From NCBI GenBank assembly GCA_902786365.1, contig CADACD010000004.1, positions 1 through 64,000 of the forward strand: a stretch of 64,000 bases of DNA, in the 5' to 3' direction. Position 1 is the first letter of the stretch, and the number at the start of each line of letters is the position of its first letter. The notes under the pieces were generated by a model that did no database searches, was not told where the DNA came from, and saw nothing but the letters and a program-made list of their open reading frames with translations. The stretch is from an uncultured Lachnospiraceae bacterium. Lineage in GTDB: Bacteria > Bacillota > Clostridia > Lachnospirales > Lachnospiraceae. Position numbers and translations under genes: made by a program. Below are positions 1 to 8,800 of the stretch, in pieces.

Positions 1-99
1 TTTGCGTGCATAAATGTCACTCTTTCACCTGTAATCGCATTGGTTTCTCGACTTGCGAATCGGCATCTATACCTGCACCGCTAATTCCGAGAAGATATT

Positions 100-692
100 C
101 TTACCTTTTTCCAAAGCTGCTGCAGATATCCGGCAGAATACTGTGAATTTAGCAGCACATGAATTTCATCTTGCCTTTCCTTTCCTGCCATTTTCCACAA
201 TTCTCTGCTGAATTGACTCCATCATCACAAGCATTGCTATGGGACTGAGCTCTGTTCCCAAGTCCCTGATTCCATATACCACAAATCTGTTATCTACATC
301 AACATTTGTCTGATGATTAAAGATATTGAGAGAGCCGTTTACAAACAGTTCAAGCGATAATGCTATCTCTTTCGCTTCTTTTTCCTCCTGCTCCTTTAAC
401 AGCTCATAAAAATCCGACATCACAGGCACATACTTTTCCCTGCTCTTTGCAATACCACGATACAGACTTCTCACACACCTGTCGATAATCGACCTCTGGT
501 ATGCATTGATTGACGCTCCCATGCACTGCTCTCACAGACCAAGCATAAACTCTGACTTCTCACTGATCAAACCCATACTGTCTATTAAATCAAGCTGCCA
601 TACATCCATATCAAGAGGATTGACATGGTTATCCGTATATGCTGACATATTGATTACCGTTCCTCCATATTTTTTTGCTATATCAAAATACT
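100..692 (-). pseudogene. virB4-type conjugation ATPase remnant
   Basis: Reading leftward from the intron junction at 692, the conceptual product runs YFDIAKKYGGTVINMS, then EKSEFMLGL, a TGA stop at 534-532, EQCMGASINAYQRSIIDRCVR, and RDLGTELSPIAMLVMMESI. After a frameshift near 170 it continues DEIHVLLNSQYSAGY (Walker B region of the VirB4/TraE ATPases of integrative conjugative elements) and stops resembling the family near 100. The TGA stands where the family reads Cys (LCEQC), so one base change explains it. The frameshift removes roughly a dozen bases expected between GKA and the DE of Walker B. Three independent lesions plus the intron make this dead. The longest open stretch is 166-522. 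Positions 1-99 look like another decayed fragment that I cannot name. Confidence 0.8.
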
Positions 693-740
693 ATGTCGAT
701 AGGTAAGCCTTTGAAATTATCTCCAGCTTTTCCCCCGACT

Positions 741-777
741 CACACCGTGCATGCGACTTTCACCGCACACGGCGTTC
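741..777 (-). ncRNA. group II intron domain V hairpin
   Basis: The minus strand reads CGCCGTGTGCGG, a GAAA tetraloop-like turn (GTGAAAGTCGC) and GCATGCACGGTG, which folds into the short two-part hairpin with an internal bulge that defines domain V, the catalytic core of group II introns. It is followed by a second helix (domain VI) and the intron 3' end at 693. Confidence 0.8.
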
Positions 778-785
778 CCTCGTGC

Positions 786-1127
786 TCAAGCAAGTTTACA
801 AGTTCCACTGACAGGCTTTAGTTTTCTTGCTTTTCTTAGTTTGTTCAGTTTTACTCTTTGTTTCTCTGTTAGCTTACTACAGTAGTCAATATCAATATCT
901 TCAATCAGTGGTATAACATTCTTATCAACGATTACTATATTGCTATAATTGTCTGTTCCATTTCGTTCCTTAGGCTTTATTCTGATTCCAACTGCATTTT
1001 CTGTACTTAATTCTGTTCCAGTAATATAGCATTTGCCATATTGTGCAATATATTTTGAAATCATGTTGTTTCTAAATTCAATGGTATCATTTTCATTTAG
1101 ATTCAATTTGTCATAGGTTTTAATGGA
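786..1127 (-). pseudogene. group II intron-encoded protein, HNH-like C-terminal tail
   Basis: The open stretch (longest reading from a TTG at 1106, but in frame up to about 1127) gives FRNNMISKYIAQYGKCYITG, then GIRIKPKERNGTDNYSNIVIV and KLNKLRKARKLKPV. This matches the C-terminal HNH endonuclease portion of group II intron reverse transcriptase/maturases (YIAQ-GKC-I-G followed by KPK-GTD-Y-N). The conserved His residues before KPK and in the final VHKLIH-type motif are absent here (GIRIKPK, NVIPLIE), so the nuclease centre is degraded as well as truncated. RT and maturase domains are missing. Confidence 0.72.
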
Positions 1128-1158
1128 TTATCACAAAAAAGTTATGAAGGAGGTAGAA

Positions 1159-1314
1159 ATGAGTAAATCATTAAAAGATTACATCAGGCACTTACTGACA
1201 GAGATACCAAGACTTGTTGATAAAAACGAAAATATAAGTCAATCAATACTGGATCCGCTTATGCCGTGGTCGAAAAATCTGCCAGCTGATTGCTATAGCA
1301 AGCGTCGCAAATAA
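1159..1314 (+). pseudogene. IS66-type transposase C-terminal fragment
   Basis: The 51-residue tail contains YIRHLLTEIPRL and ILDPLMPWSKNLPADC, which matches the end of IS66-family TnpC transposases (a short helix, then L-PLMPWS). A good-looking AAGGAGG precedes the ATG at 1159, but it is probably chance within former coding sequence, since the homologous region in complete transposases is an internal tail. The DDE catalytic domain is absent. Confidence 0.6.
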
Positions 1315-1347
1315 GCGACGCTTAAAATTTAGGTGGGGCGTAGGATT

Positions 1348-1370
1348 TGACGCTTACGATTGACGCTTAC
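1348..1370 (+). repeat. IS66 right terminal repeat with 10-bp direct duplication
   Basis: TGACGCTTAC occurs at 1348-1357 and again at 1361-1370 with a 3-bp gap, at the outer edge of the IS66 remnant. The outer end reads GTAAGCGTCA from outside in, as in IS66-family elements. Confidence 0.6.
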
Positions 1371-1435
1371 GCTTATACGGTATATATTGATGCATTTGAT
1401 TTTAACCATCATCCCTATTGTCCAAAATCAAATAG

Positions 1436-1463
1436 AGCATTGGAATCCAATTCTTCCAATGCT
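1436..1463 (-). terminator. terminator of the pilus operon
   Basis: A perfect 10-bp stem, AGCATTGGAA/TTCCAATGCT, with an 8-nt loop lies 36 bases beyond the stop of the last pilus gene. On the minus strand the stem is followed by CTATTTGATTTTGG, a moderately U-rich tail; on the plus strand by TCTATTTTCT, so it may work in both directions. Confidence 0.65.
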
Positions 1464-1498
1464 TCTATTTTCTATAATTATTGTTCATATTATCATTT

Positions 1499-2089
1499 TT
1501 AAGCTTCTCTCACACAACGTACAACGCATCTTGTTGCACCACTTAATGTACATGTAAAGAGGGATAAATCCCATTCCTCTTCTTTATTCACAAGATAGTC
1601 AACCTGCGTTGGTTCTAATATTTCAACTAACGTAACTCTGTATCTGTACACATCGCCAGAAACAGCTGTGAAATCAATTTCTGTACCTACCGCAATCGTC
1701 CGAAGTAAACTAAAATGTCTTCTATAATTGTGTCCTGCCAAAACCATATTGTCTGTCTCATAAGAACCACTGTATAAACATGGTGCAATGTTAAGATTGG
1801 CATAGCTATAATCTTTCAGTATTGGGAGTTCCAGACCTAATGACGGAACTGTAAGAATACCAATATAAAGATTTCCATCTATTACCGCTACATTTTCCTG
1901 TGGAGCAGCTTCCTCATTTTCACTATTAACAGTTGCTTCACTTATTTTCGACTGTAGTCTTGGAAGAATGTTATCGATATACTTACCTGCTTCATATTCA
2001 TAATAGAAATTTCTACCTACCAGAAAAACGGCACATAAGATACATAATACTCCAAGTACAATCAATAAGTTCCCAAACTTACGCCTCAT
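1499..2089 (-). CDS. sortase family transpeptidase (second pilus sortase)
   Basis: The 196-residue protein has an N-terminal membrane anchor (residues 7-25) and a compact sortase domain. The catalytic set is visible: His120 in AGHNYRRHF, Cys180 in LFTCTLSG and Arg187 in ATRCVVRC. It is shorter than class C sortases and lacks their C-terminal membrane segment, so it may be of the class B/D-like type; the class is not certain. It is the last gene of the pilus operon and overlaps the preceding minor pilin by 11 bases, so its translation is probably coupled. By context it attaches pilins, perhaps the IPQTG protein or the finished fibre, to peptidoglycan, while the class C enzyme polymerises. That division of labour is known in other pilus loci and is inferred here. 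Confidence 0.85.
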   Translation of the reverse strand: MRRKFGNLLIVLGVLCILCAVFLVGRNFYYEYEAGKYIDNILPRLQSKISEATVNSENEEAAPQENVAVIDGNLYIGILTVPSLGLELPILKDYSYANLNIAPCLYSGSYETDNMVLAGHNYRRHFSLLRTIAVGTEIDFTAVSGDVYRYRVTLVEILEPTQVDYLVNKEEEWDLSLFTCTLSGATRCVVRCVREA

Positions 2090-2858
2090 TACTTGCCCTC
2101 ATGTCTACTTTAGCTGTCATTTTTAATCTCCAACCTATTGCCATCAACAGAAGTCCAACCATTGCAAGTAATAACACAGGCCATATCAAAAGACCTGTCT
2201 GAGGTATTACTGCCGGTGCTGCTGTTGCTGTCGGTACTGCTGGAGTTGGTGCACCTGCCGGTGCATTGACATTATATGCAGTAGTGGTCGGTACTACTGT
2301 AGTGGTTTCAGTTTCAGGGGGTTCCACAGGTTTCCTGATAATCTCCGTCTTAGGAGATGCATCAACATTATACACCACTTTACCCATTGATTCATCAGGT
2401 ACTGAAACAACAAAAGGATTCATCTCATAATAGCCATCTGCGGCATCCTTTTGTACCATAAGATACAGTCCAAGATTAAGTCCCTCAAATGATACTTTTC
2501 CATCTTCATCAACTTCTTCTGTCTTGCCTTCAAGTTTGTTTGCATCTGCATAATTCTTTAAATCTTTTGCAAATGTATCACTTGAAATATCACTAAAATC
2601 TGTCTCAAAATCCAAAAAATCTGATGTAAGAACATAACTCAAGTTACCATCATCAAGACTTATGGAAGCTACATTGTAAAGTGTGAGACTTCCTCCGGCA
2701 ACCGGATTGTTTTCATATTTAATTGTAATACTGATACTTCCGGTCTCATCCATATCAATCTCTGAACCGGAAATGGCAAATACTGTCACATTACTAATCA
2801 GTAGCAACATTACTGACAATATCATGACAAATGCCGGATATATTCTTTTTGATATCAT
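2079..2858 (-). CDS. minor pilin / sortase substrate with IPQTG anchor
   Basis: The 259-residue precursor has a signal peptide (about residues 1-29, FAIS cleavage region), a SpaA/Cna-B-like beta domain (about 40-165: SISITIKYENNPVAGGSLTLYNV, with a GKVSFEGLNLGLYLMVQ strand typical of prealbumin-like pilin domains), a Pro/Thr/Ala-rich linker (175-215), and a sorting signal IPQTG at 218-222 followed by a membrane helix and a short basic tail. The variant I in place of L in the motif differs from the LPxTG of the two other surface proteins, which suggests that a different sortase may act on it. ATG at 2858 is preceded by GGTGG. It is likely a pilus base or anchor subunit. Confidence 0.82.
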   Translation of the reverse strand: MISKRIYPAFVMILSVMLLLISNVTVFAISGSEIDMDETGSISITIKYENNPVAGGSLTLYNVASISLDDGNLSYVLTSDFLDFETDFSDISSDTFAKDLKNYADANKLEGKTEEVDEDGKVSFEGLNLGLYLMVQKDAADGYYEMNPFVVSVPDESMGKVVYNVDASPKTEIIRKPVEPPETETTTVVPTTTAYNVNAPAGAPTPAVPTATAAPAVIPQTGLLIWPVLLLAMVGLLLMAIGWRLKMTAKVDMRASNEA

Positions 2859-2882
2859 AGTCGTTCCACCTTATCTCTGCTT

Positions 2883-3875
2883 CTATGTCTTTGTTTCTTT
2901 ATCTTTCACGTCATTAAGCTTTTCATCTAAAACTAAGCTTCTATCTATGCTATAATCAGTATCTAATTCTTTGTCTTTAATGACCACAACATCACTGTCT
3001 TCACTAAATACAATTCTCTTATTTTCATCTACAAAATTGTAAAAATTAGTTGTTTTCTTTTTCTTTCGTATCGTATAAACAAAAATGCCTATCAAAATCA
3101 GTATTGTAAGCGGTATCGCCATAATTACAGTAACTGTTTTTGTATCCATCTTGTAAGCATCTGCTATAACATATAGTTGTGTACCATCTTCAATATTGGC
3201 AACTCTCTGCCCTCTGACCAACAATCTGTGTGTGTTAATTCCATACGGTGTACATGTAAGTAATGTACAATAATCTTTTCCTTCTACTTTTTGTAACTCG
3301 CCCACTTCACCGGGTTCCACAATACGAATTTGGTCAACTTCATAGGTCAACACCTTATCCAATACTGTAATAGTAAATATATCTCCAACATCTAGCTTGT
3401 CAAGGTGAGTAAAGAGATTTGCACTTGGCAATCCTCTATGTCCAGACAACACGCAATGTGTTCCCTCTCCACCTATTGGCAAGGATGAACCTTCCAGATG
3501 ACCTACGGCAATTTGAAGTACACCTTCACTAGTTCCATGATATATTGGAAGTTCTACATTAATCTTAGGAATAGTAATATAACCCATAACTCCTATACCT
3601 GATATATTTAAGGCTTCTTTATATCCTTCAACTCTATCAGGAGAATAAAATCCTGCTACTCCCATAGCTGCTAATCTCTCATTATAATCAACAGCTTTTG
3701 CATACATTTCGTCAATTTTTTGTGTATCCATCTCACTAACGGTATGCTCATAATTTACTATTACCTTTTTCTGTTGTCTATGATTTAGATAGTCACTAAT
3801 TGTTGGATATAGAACAACCGAGAGACCTAATATGAAAATTAGTACCAATATTACTGTTGATAATTTCTTTTTCAC
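2883..3875 (-). CDS. class C (pilin-polymerising) sortase
   Basis: The 330-residue protein has membrane segments at both ends (about 7-24 and 249-268), as is usual for class C sortases. The core shows His146 in LSGHRGLPSA, Cys208 in TLLTCTPYG and Arg217 in NTHRLLVRG. The strand VMGYITIPKINVELPIYHG is typical of class C. The N-terminal region (50-85) could hold the lid that covers the active site, but no clear DPF/DPW lid motif is present. After the second helix a basic then acidic cytoplasmic tail of about 60 residues is unusually long. The start is a GTG with GGGAGG five bases upstream. It sits between the backbone pilin and the minor pilin, so it should join pilin monomers by isopeptide bonds. 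Confidence 0.9.
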   Translation of the reverse strand: MKKKLSTVILVLIFILGLSVVLYPTISDYLNHRQQKKVIVNYEHTVSEMDTQKIDEMYAKAVDYNERLAAMGVAGFYSPDRVEGYKEALNISGIGVMGYITIPKINVELPIYHGTSEGVLQIAVGHLEGSSLPIGGEGTHCVLSGHRGLPSANLFTHLDKLDVGDIFTITVLDKVLTYEVDQIRIVEPGEVGELQKVEGKDYCTLLTCTPYGINTHRLLVRGQRVANIEDGTQLYVIADAYKMDTKTVTVIMAIPLTILILIGIFVYTIRKKKKTTNFYNFVDENKRIVFSEDSDVVVIKDKELDTDYSIDRSLVLDEKLNDVKDKETKT

Positions 3876-3895
3876 TTTAGCCTCCCAGTCATCTA

Positions 3896-3912
3896 TGTAG
3901 TATTATACTACA
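3896..3912 (-). promoter_or_regulatory. perfect palindrome between backbone pilin and srtC
   Basis: TGTAGTAT/ATACTACA is an 8-bp inverted repeat with a single central base, 20 bases upstream of the srtC GTG. In RNA it would form a small hairpin that could trim transcript level between the abundant backbone pilin and the sortase; in DNA it contains TATAAT and could be a -10 box or operator. No U-tract follows directly, so it is not a clear terminator. Confidence 0.35.
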
Positions 3913-3937
3913 CTAATATAATTTTATTTTTTTCTTA

Positions 3938-5773
3938 CTACGATAATTTGCTCATTCTTTTCTTTACAACAAGTAAAACAAATGACACAAGCATCAATAT
4001 TCCACCTACAACATAGAAAATTGTTGTACCAATTCCACCTGTTGTCGGAAGAGCTCCTACTGGTGTATTTGTAATTGTAAGACGACGATTACTATTATCT
4101 ACAGCAACACTATTAGATGATGAAACTATAATGTTCCATGTACATTGTTCAGTTCCATCTGTAATTGTTTTAGAACCAAGCTCATCGTTACCAATTTTTG
4201 CACTGATAGTAACTGTAATAGGTTCTATCGCTTTATATCCTGCTGGCGCTGTTTCTGTCAGAGTATATGTTCCTGCATTTAATCCTGTAAATTTAATTTT
4301 ACCTTCTGCATCAGTATATGCATCTATCGATGTACTGCTAAGCCACTTTGTTAAAGAGCTAGCTGTATCATTCACCAATTTATATTTAGTAGTTCCATCG
4401 TTTACATATAATGCTTTAGTTTCATTTGTTGGTGCAGTTTTTGTATATGTTGCATCTTTTAATTCATAATAATCACCATCTGCAGCTGCCTCAAATTTAT
4501 AATTTGATTTAACCTGAACCAAATTTAAGTTATTTCCTGTCAAATTAAATTTTACGTTTGTTAAGTTCGCATTACTTGTATTAATTTTTAACAATTCAAG
4601 ATCTGCTACATATGTTATAACTACATCCTCTGGTGTTTCACCTGTGACATGATTTTCACCTGGTGTATCATCCTCTGGCTCATTTTCACCATTATCACTT
4701 ATATTAGGATTATGTGAGTAAGTAAGTTTTACCTTATTTGTATTTCCACTCGTACCAACTATAGCACTCGTATTTACTGTAGCATTATATGTTACAATAA
4801 TGTCATTTCCTATGTGTACATCATTTACATTTTCCTCATAAGTAAATAAATTTTTAGCGTTTTTGAATACTATCTTTATTTGCACATCATCATTATCAAG
4901 AGTCTCTGTTTCAATACTATAATCGACATTCTTCGAAAGTACTTTCTTAGATGTTCCATTATCTTTAATTTCAATTTTCAAACTATCTTCATCAAAAGTT
5001 AAACCTTTATATAATGTATCCGTAATGATAAAATAATATTTTGAATAATCTTTCACATCAGGTACTTTTGATTTTATTTGATACGAAACCTCATCACCTA
5101 TTGCAGCTGTATTCGCATCAACTTCTAGTCTATTCTCAACAATTTTCTTTTCGATTTTAGGCGCATCTGCTTTATGATTGACATCAACGGCAACAACACC
5201 ATTTACAACCTGAAGCATAAACTTTGTATATGTTATCCCATGAACATTTGTTTCTTGCTGTGAAGTAGTTGGAACTCCGGTTGTCTTTACGAAATAATAG
5301 CCAATTTTTGCCCCATCACCTGATAAATTAATTACATATTTACCAGCATTTTCTTCTGTACCTGGAGTTGATACTGCTGTTGCAGTAATTCCTGTATTCT
5401 CAGTTATTACATCATTGATGATTTCTGCAAATTTGTCTGCATTGCTATCATCTAATACTGCAGCAAGCTCAGCTGCTGTAGAAGATGTAGTGATGCTGTT
5501 ATCAATTTTACTTTTTGCTGCTGTTAATATAGCTGTTTGTGCAGCTGAATTTACATTGGCTGCCCATTCAACATTGTCTAGTTTTCCACCATTCTCTGTT
5601 CCACTAAATATTTTATATGCTGTATATGTATAACCTGCATCTTCATTCGTGATTTTAATTACACAATCTGCGTCAGCTGCTTTTACTTCAGCAACATTTA
5701 TTAGACCTAATGAAAGTGTCGTCGCAAGTGCAAGTCCAAAGGCTGCTACTTTTTTGAAAATCTTATTTTTCAT
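3938..5773 (-). CDS. backbone (major) pilin, LPTTG-anchored
   Basis: The 611-residue precursor starts best at the ATG at 5773, preceded by AGAGAGG; an upstream in-frame ATG at 5809 lacks a site. A signal peptide ends near residue 32 (AEVKA/AD). A D2-type fimbrial isopeptide domain spans about 205-345 (EVSYQIKSKVPDV, YYFIITDTLYKGLTF), preceded by HKADAPKIEKKI, which resembles the pilin-motif Lys region. A Cna-B/SpaA domain near the C terminus contains the E-box-like TYTLTETAPAGY (Glu about 507), used for intramolecular isopeptide bonds. LPTTG lies at 575-579, then a membrane helix and a basic tail. Size, domain order and adjacency to a class C sortase mark it as the shaft subunit. Confidence 0.9.
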   Translation of the reverse strand: MKNKIFKKVAAFGLALATTLSLGLINVAEVKAADADCVIKITNEDAGYTYTAYKIFSGTENGGKLDNVEWAANVNSAAQTAILTAAKSKIDNSITTSSTAAELAAVLDDSNADKFAEIINDVITENTGITATAVSTPGTEENAGKYVINLSGDGAKIGYYFVKTTGVPTTSQQETNVHGITYTKFMLQVVNGVVAVDVNHKADAPKIEKKIVENRLEVDANTAAIGDEVSYQIKSKVPDVKDYSKYYFIITDTLYKGLTFDEDSLKIEIKDNGTSKKVLSKNVDYSIETETLDNDDVQIKIVFKNAKNLFTYEENVNDVHIGNDIIVTYNATVNTSAIVGTSGNTNKVKLTYSHNPNISDNGENEPEDDTPGENHVTGETPEDVVITYVADLELLKINTSNANLTNVKFNLTGNNLNLVQVKSNYKFEAAADGDYYELKDATYTKTAPTNETKALYVNDGTTKYKLVNDTASSLTKWLSSTSIDAYTDAEGKIKFTGLNAGTYTLTETAPAGYKAIEPITVTISAKIGNDELGSKTITDGTEQCTWNIIVSSSNSVAVDNSNRRLTITNTPVGALPTTGGIGTTIFYVVGGILMLVSFVLLVVKKRMSKLS

Positions 5774-5871
5774 ATCCTTTACCTCTCTTGATTTTTTTTT
5801 ATTTTTCATGTTCTCACATGATATATATTAGATATGTCCAAGCATTAAAAGATTGCCGTCAGAAAAGAGGC

Positions 5872-8800
5872 TTAAACCTTCCTCCTTTCCACATTTTTAC
5901 GCTTCATGACATATCCATAATACAGACATCCAAGCATGATTGCCAGACCACTGTATATATGCAATTTTGTTCCTGAACCACCAGTCTTTGGCAAATTATA
6001 TGACGGTGCTTTATAGGTGTTTGTAACAATGAGTTTACCTGATGAAACATTATATACACCTGTATCTGCTGCTTTAATTATTCCATCATCAGTGCCATCA
6101 CTCGTTGCTGTATTTTCTTCCGAATATACAGGTAATTCATAATTTGTCAACCGGTGTGCTGAATTAATTTCTGTATAAACATCTCCACTCTTTGTATATT
6201 CAGCTATTCTATAATAATATACTTGCTTTACTTCTTGAGTATAATCAACATATACATCTAAATTATCTATTGTGTATGTAAAATCATTTCCTGATACAAG
6301 ATTAATATAATCTCCAACTCCTACCCATGAAGCACTGCCCCATTCTGCTGTTGGATCCGTTGACCTATACAGTTTTACATAAATACCACCTTCTGGCCTT
6401 TGTGATGTATTATCACTGTCATCCCATATTTTCTGTACAGTTATTTGTGTAACAGGCTTCTTTGCATTAGTAAAATTATATATATATGATTTTCCACCTG
6501 TTGCTGCTTCTGTATCGACTTCAACTTTTCCTGATACACTTTGTGTTTCTTTTGAAAATGTCTTTGACACTCCGTTCTCTGTCACACTGTGTATTGTTGA
6601 ATTGTCATCTGTCGATTCTGTTATTGTATACTCTGTACCAACAGGAATACCTTCTATTCTATATGTCTGACCTTTTTGAATCGTAAATGTCTGTGCAGGT
6701 ACTGTAGCACTTCCTTCTAAGTTTGAACCACCAATATTGCTAAACTGAATAGTAAATGTATAGTTACCGTTAAGCTCTCCAGTCTTATTTTCAGATTTTG
6801 TAATTTCTATACTTCCGGTTCTTACTATATTGGTGTAATCCAATATAATATGTGTATTCACATTCTCGCTATCAGGCGATTCAAAGGAACGAAAGACAAA
6901 TGTAGGAACCTCCGATGGTTTTTCTCCACTCGTATTGACTGTTTTTCCTTCTGAATATTTATTACCATCCATAGCTCCCGTTTCTGAAGCAATTGTTGCC
7001 AAATACTTCTCTACTCTTCCATCATCTAAACCGATACTCATACCACCTGTTCCATATGCCTGTTTGGTTGTTGTAAGCGTTCCTGAAAGAGGTGTGACTG
7101 TCGAACTACTAGCATATGAATATGCTGTAATCGTTTTTGAATCTTCTTTTACAGTTATAGTAGTCTCATACAAATCAGTTTGCGAACTGTCTAAATCCTC
7201 TGTAAGTGAAATGTAACTTCCCTTTCTAAACTGACTTACAAAGGTCGCTGTTTCCTTACTCGTAAGCGTAAAGTTACCATTCTTATCGACAGCATAAACA
7301 TGCTCTTCATCTTTGCTTGAAGTATATGTTGCACCTACTGCATTCTCCAACTGTCCGGTTAGTGCTGAACCATAATCCGGTATTGTATTTTGTCTTTGTG
7401 TAAAACCATTTAATTTACTTACTATATTAGTAGGTTTAAATACAAAATCATCAAAAAATACATATACATTGTCGTCATATTCAATTCCGATACTCTGTAC
7501 ATTTGCTTTGTCGAATCCGCTATCATAAGTCATGCCCGAAAGTGATACAGTCAATTCAGACCATCTCCAATTTGTCAATGTACCTTCTGTTTTTCCATAC
7601 AATGTTCCATATGCAATTCTTCCATCTTTATCTGTTAATTGAATGAACAATTTATTAATATTAGCACTATCAGACTCTATACTAACCCAAAAACCAAGAT
7701 ATGCCATATTTGTAATATCAACTGTTCCTCCACTATCTGGCTGAAAAATTATTAATCTCTTTTGCTTTTGGGCAACATTTTCCGGTACTGTATCTTTTCC
7801 CATATACTTGATGACATTCGTTTTAGTAATAGGATCTGCATTACCTTTACCATTATAAGATGCTACTATACCATTGTTGTTAGTTCCTTTCTTAACTTCT
7901 TCAGTATTGATATTATCACTCCAAGTTAATCCTTGTGAAAAATCTCTTGCAAAAATAATATCATCATAAATCTCATCTGCTGCTCCTGCTACAGCTTTGC
8001 CAAAATGTGTAACCATATTTTTTATTGAAAATGTAAATGGCGCTGTTGTAAAAAAGCTTTTAAATAAGTCATTTACATTATTTGTTGTTACATCGACATT
8101 CTTGCTAACCTCAAGCTTATCCTCAACCGGCATATTAAACGCAAGTGACAAGTTTGATTCCCATTGTCCTCTTTCCATATAGTAGATAACCAGTTTATGC
8201 GGTTTTGTTGTATCATACTTACCATTTCCAAGCTTTTCTAATATATTTTCCTGTACATAGTAGAATTCATCTGTTATAGATTCATTGCCATTAACACCGC
8301 CTGCCGTATAAGTATATCTTGCCTTTACAGTTCTCGCTGCTGCATCTGAAGAATGAGGTCCATATGTTGTATTTGAATCTGCTGCTTTTTTAATCTTTGT
8401 GACATATGATTTATTCTGAGCAAAGTTAATCAAACCTACTACTCGTCCATGTCCACCACCACAATCTAACACAAGTTGGTCATCTAAAAATACCCAAACA
8501 TCATCATCACCAGAGAATCGGAATTTCGCATCATATTTTTCTCCATCCTCACCTGTTACCTTACCATCTTCTGTCATTCTAAAATCAATTGTAATCTTAC
8601 TTCCAAATCCATAATTGTAAAATGAAGCATTTGAATATGTTGCTGTTTCATTAAATGGGAAAAATCCATATGTATTTGAAACATCATTAGTTGGTTCACC
8701 GGTTGAATCCACATTTTTAGATCTTAAATCTTTCGTTCCTACTGTTCCATTCAAAAAATACTTCCCAATATCCTCAATGTTTTCTTTCAAATAAAGTGTT

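Larger units (their letters stand above)
693..1127 (-). mobile_element. group II intron, 3' fragment (5' truncated)
   Basis: The minus strand ends with a recognisable group II intron tail: domain V at 741-777, a domain VI-like helix, and a 3' end CCTATCGACAT at 693. The sequence then re-enters virB4 coding sequence, where the remaining AG completes a Glu/Lys codon before TATTTTGAT. That precise return to an open exon marks the 3' splice site. The tail of the intron-encoded protein lies at 786-1127. Everything 5' (domains I-III and the reverse transcriptase) is missing; it stops near 1127, where IS66-like sequence begins. It cannot self-splice as it stands. Confidence 0.82.
1128..1370 (+). mobile_element. 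IS66-family element, right-end remnant
   Basis: It carries the C-terminal tail of an IS66-type transposase (1159-1314) followed by a terminal repeat whose reverse complement begins GTAAGCGTCAATCGTAAGCG, the typical start of IS66-family ends. Two direct copies of TGACGCTTAC (1348-1357 and 1361-1370) lie at the extreme end. An inner inverted repeat around 1300-1323 (AAGCGTCGC/GCGACGCTT) may be a terminator or fold. The left end and most of the transposase are gone; the element abuts the truncated intron, so a deletion joined the two. Confidence 0.65.

Noticed and set aside
5774..5809. Longer N-terminus for the backbone pilin
   Set aside because: The upstream ATG lacks a ribosome binding site, and the added residues overlap the real AGAGAGG site of the ATG at 5773.
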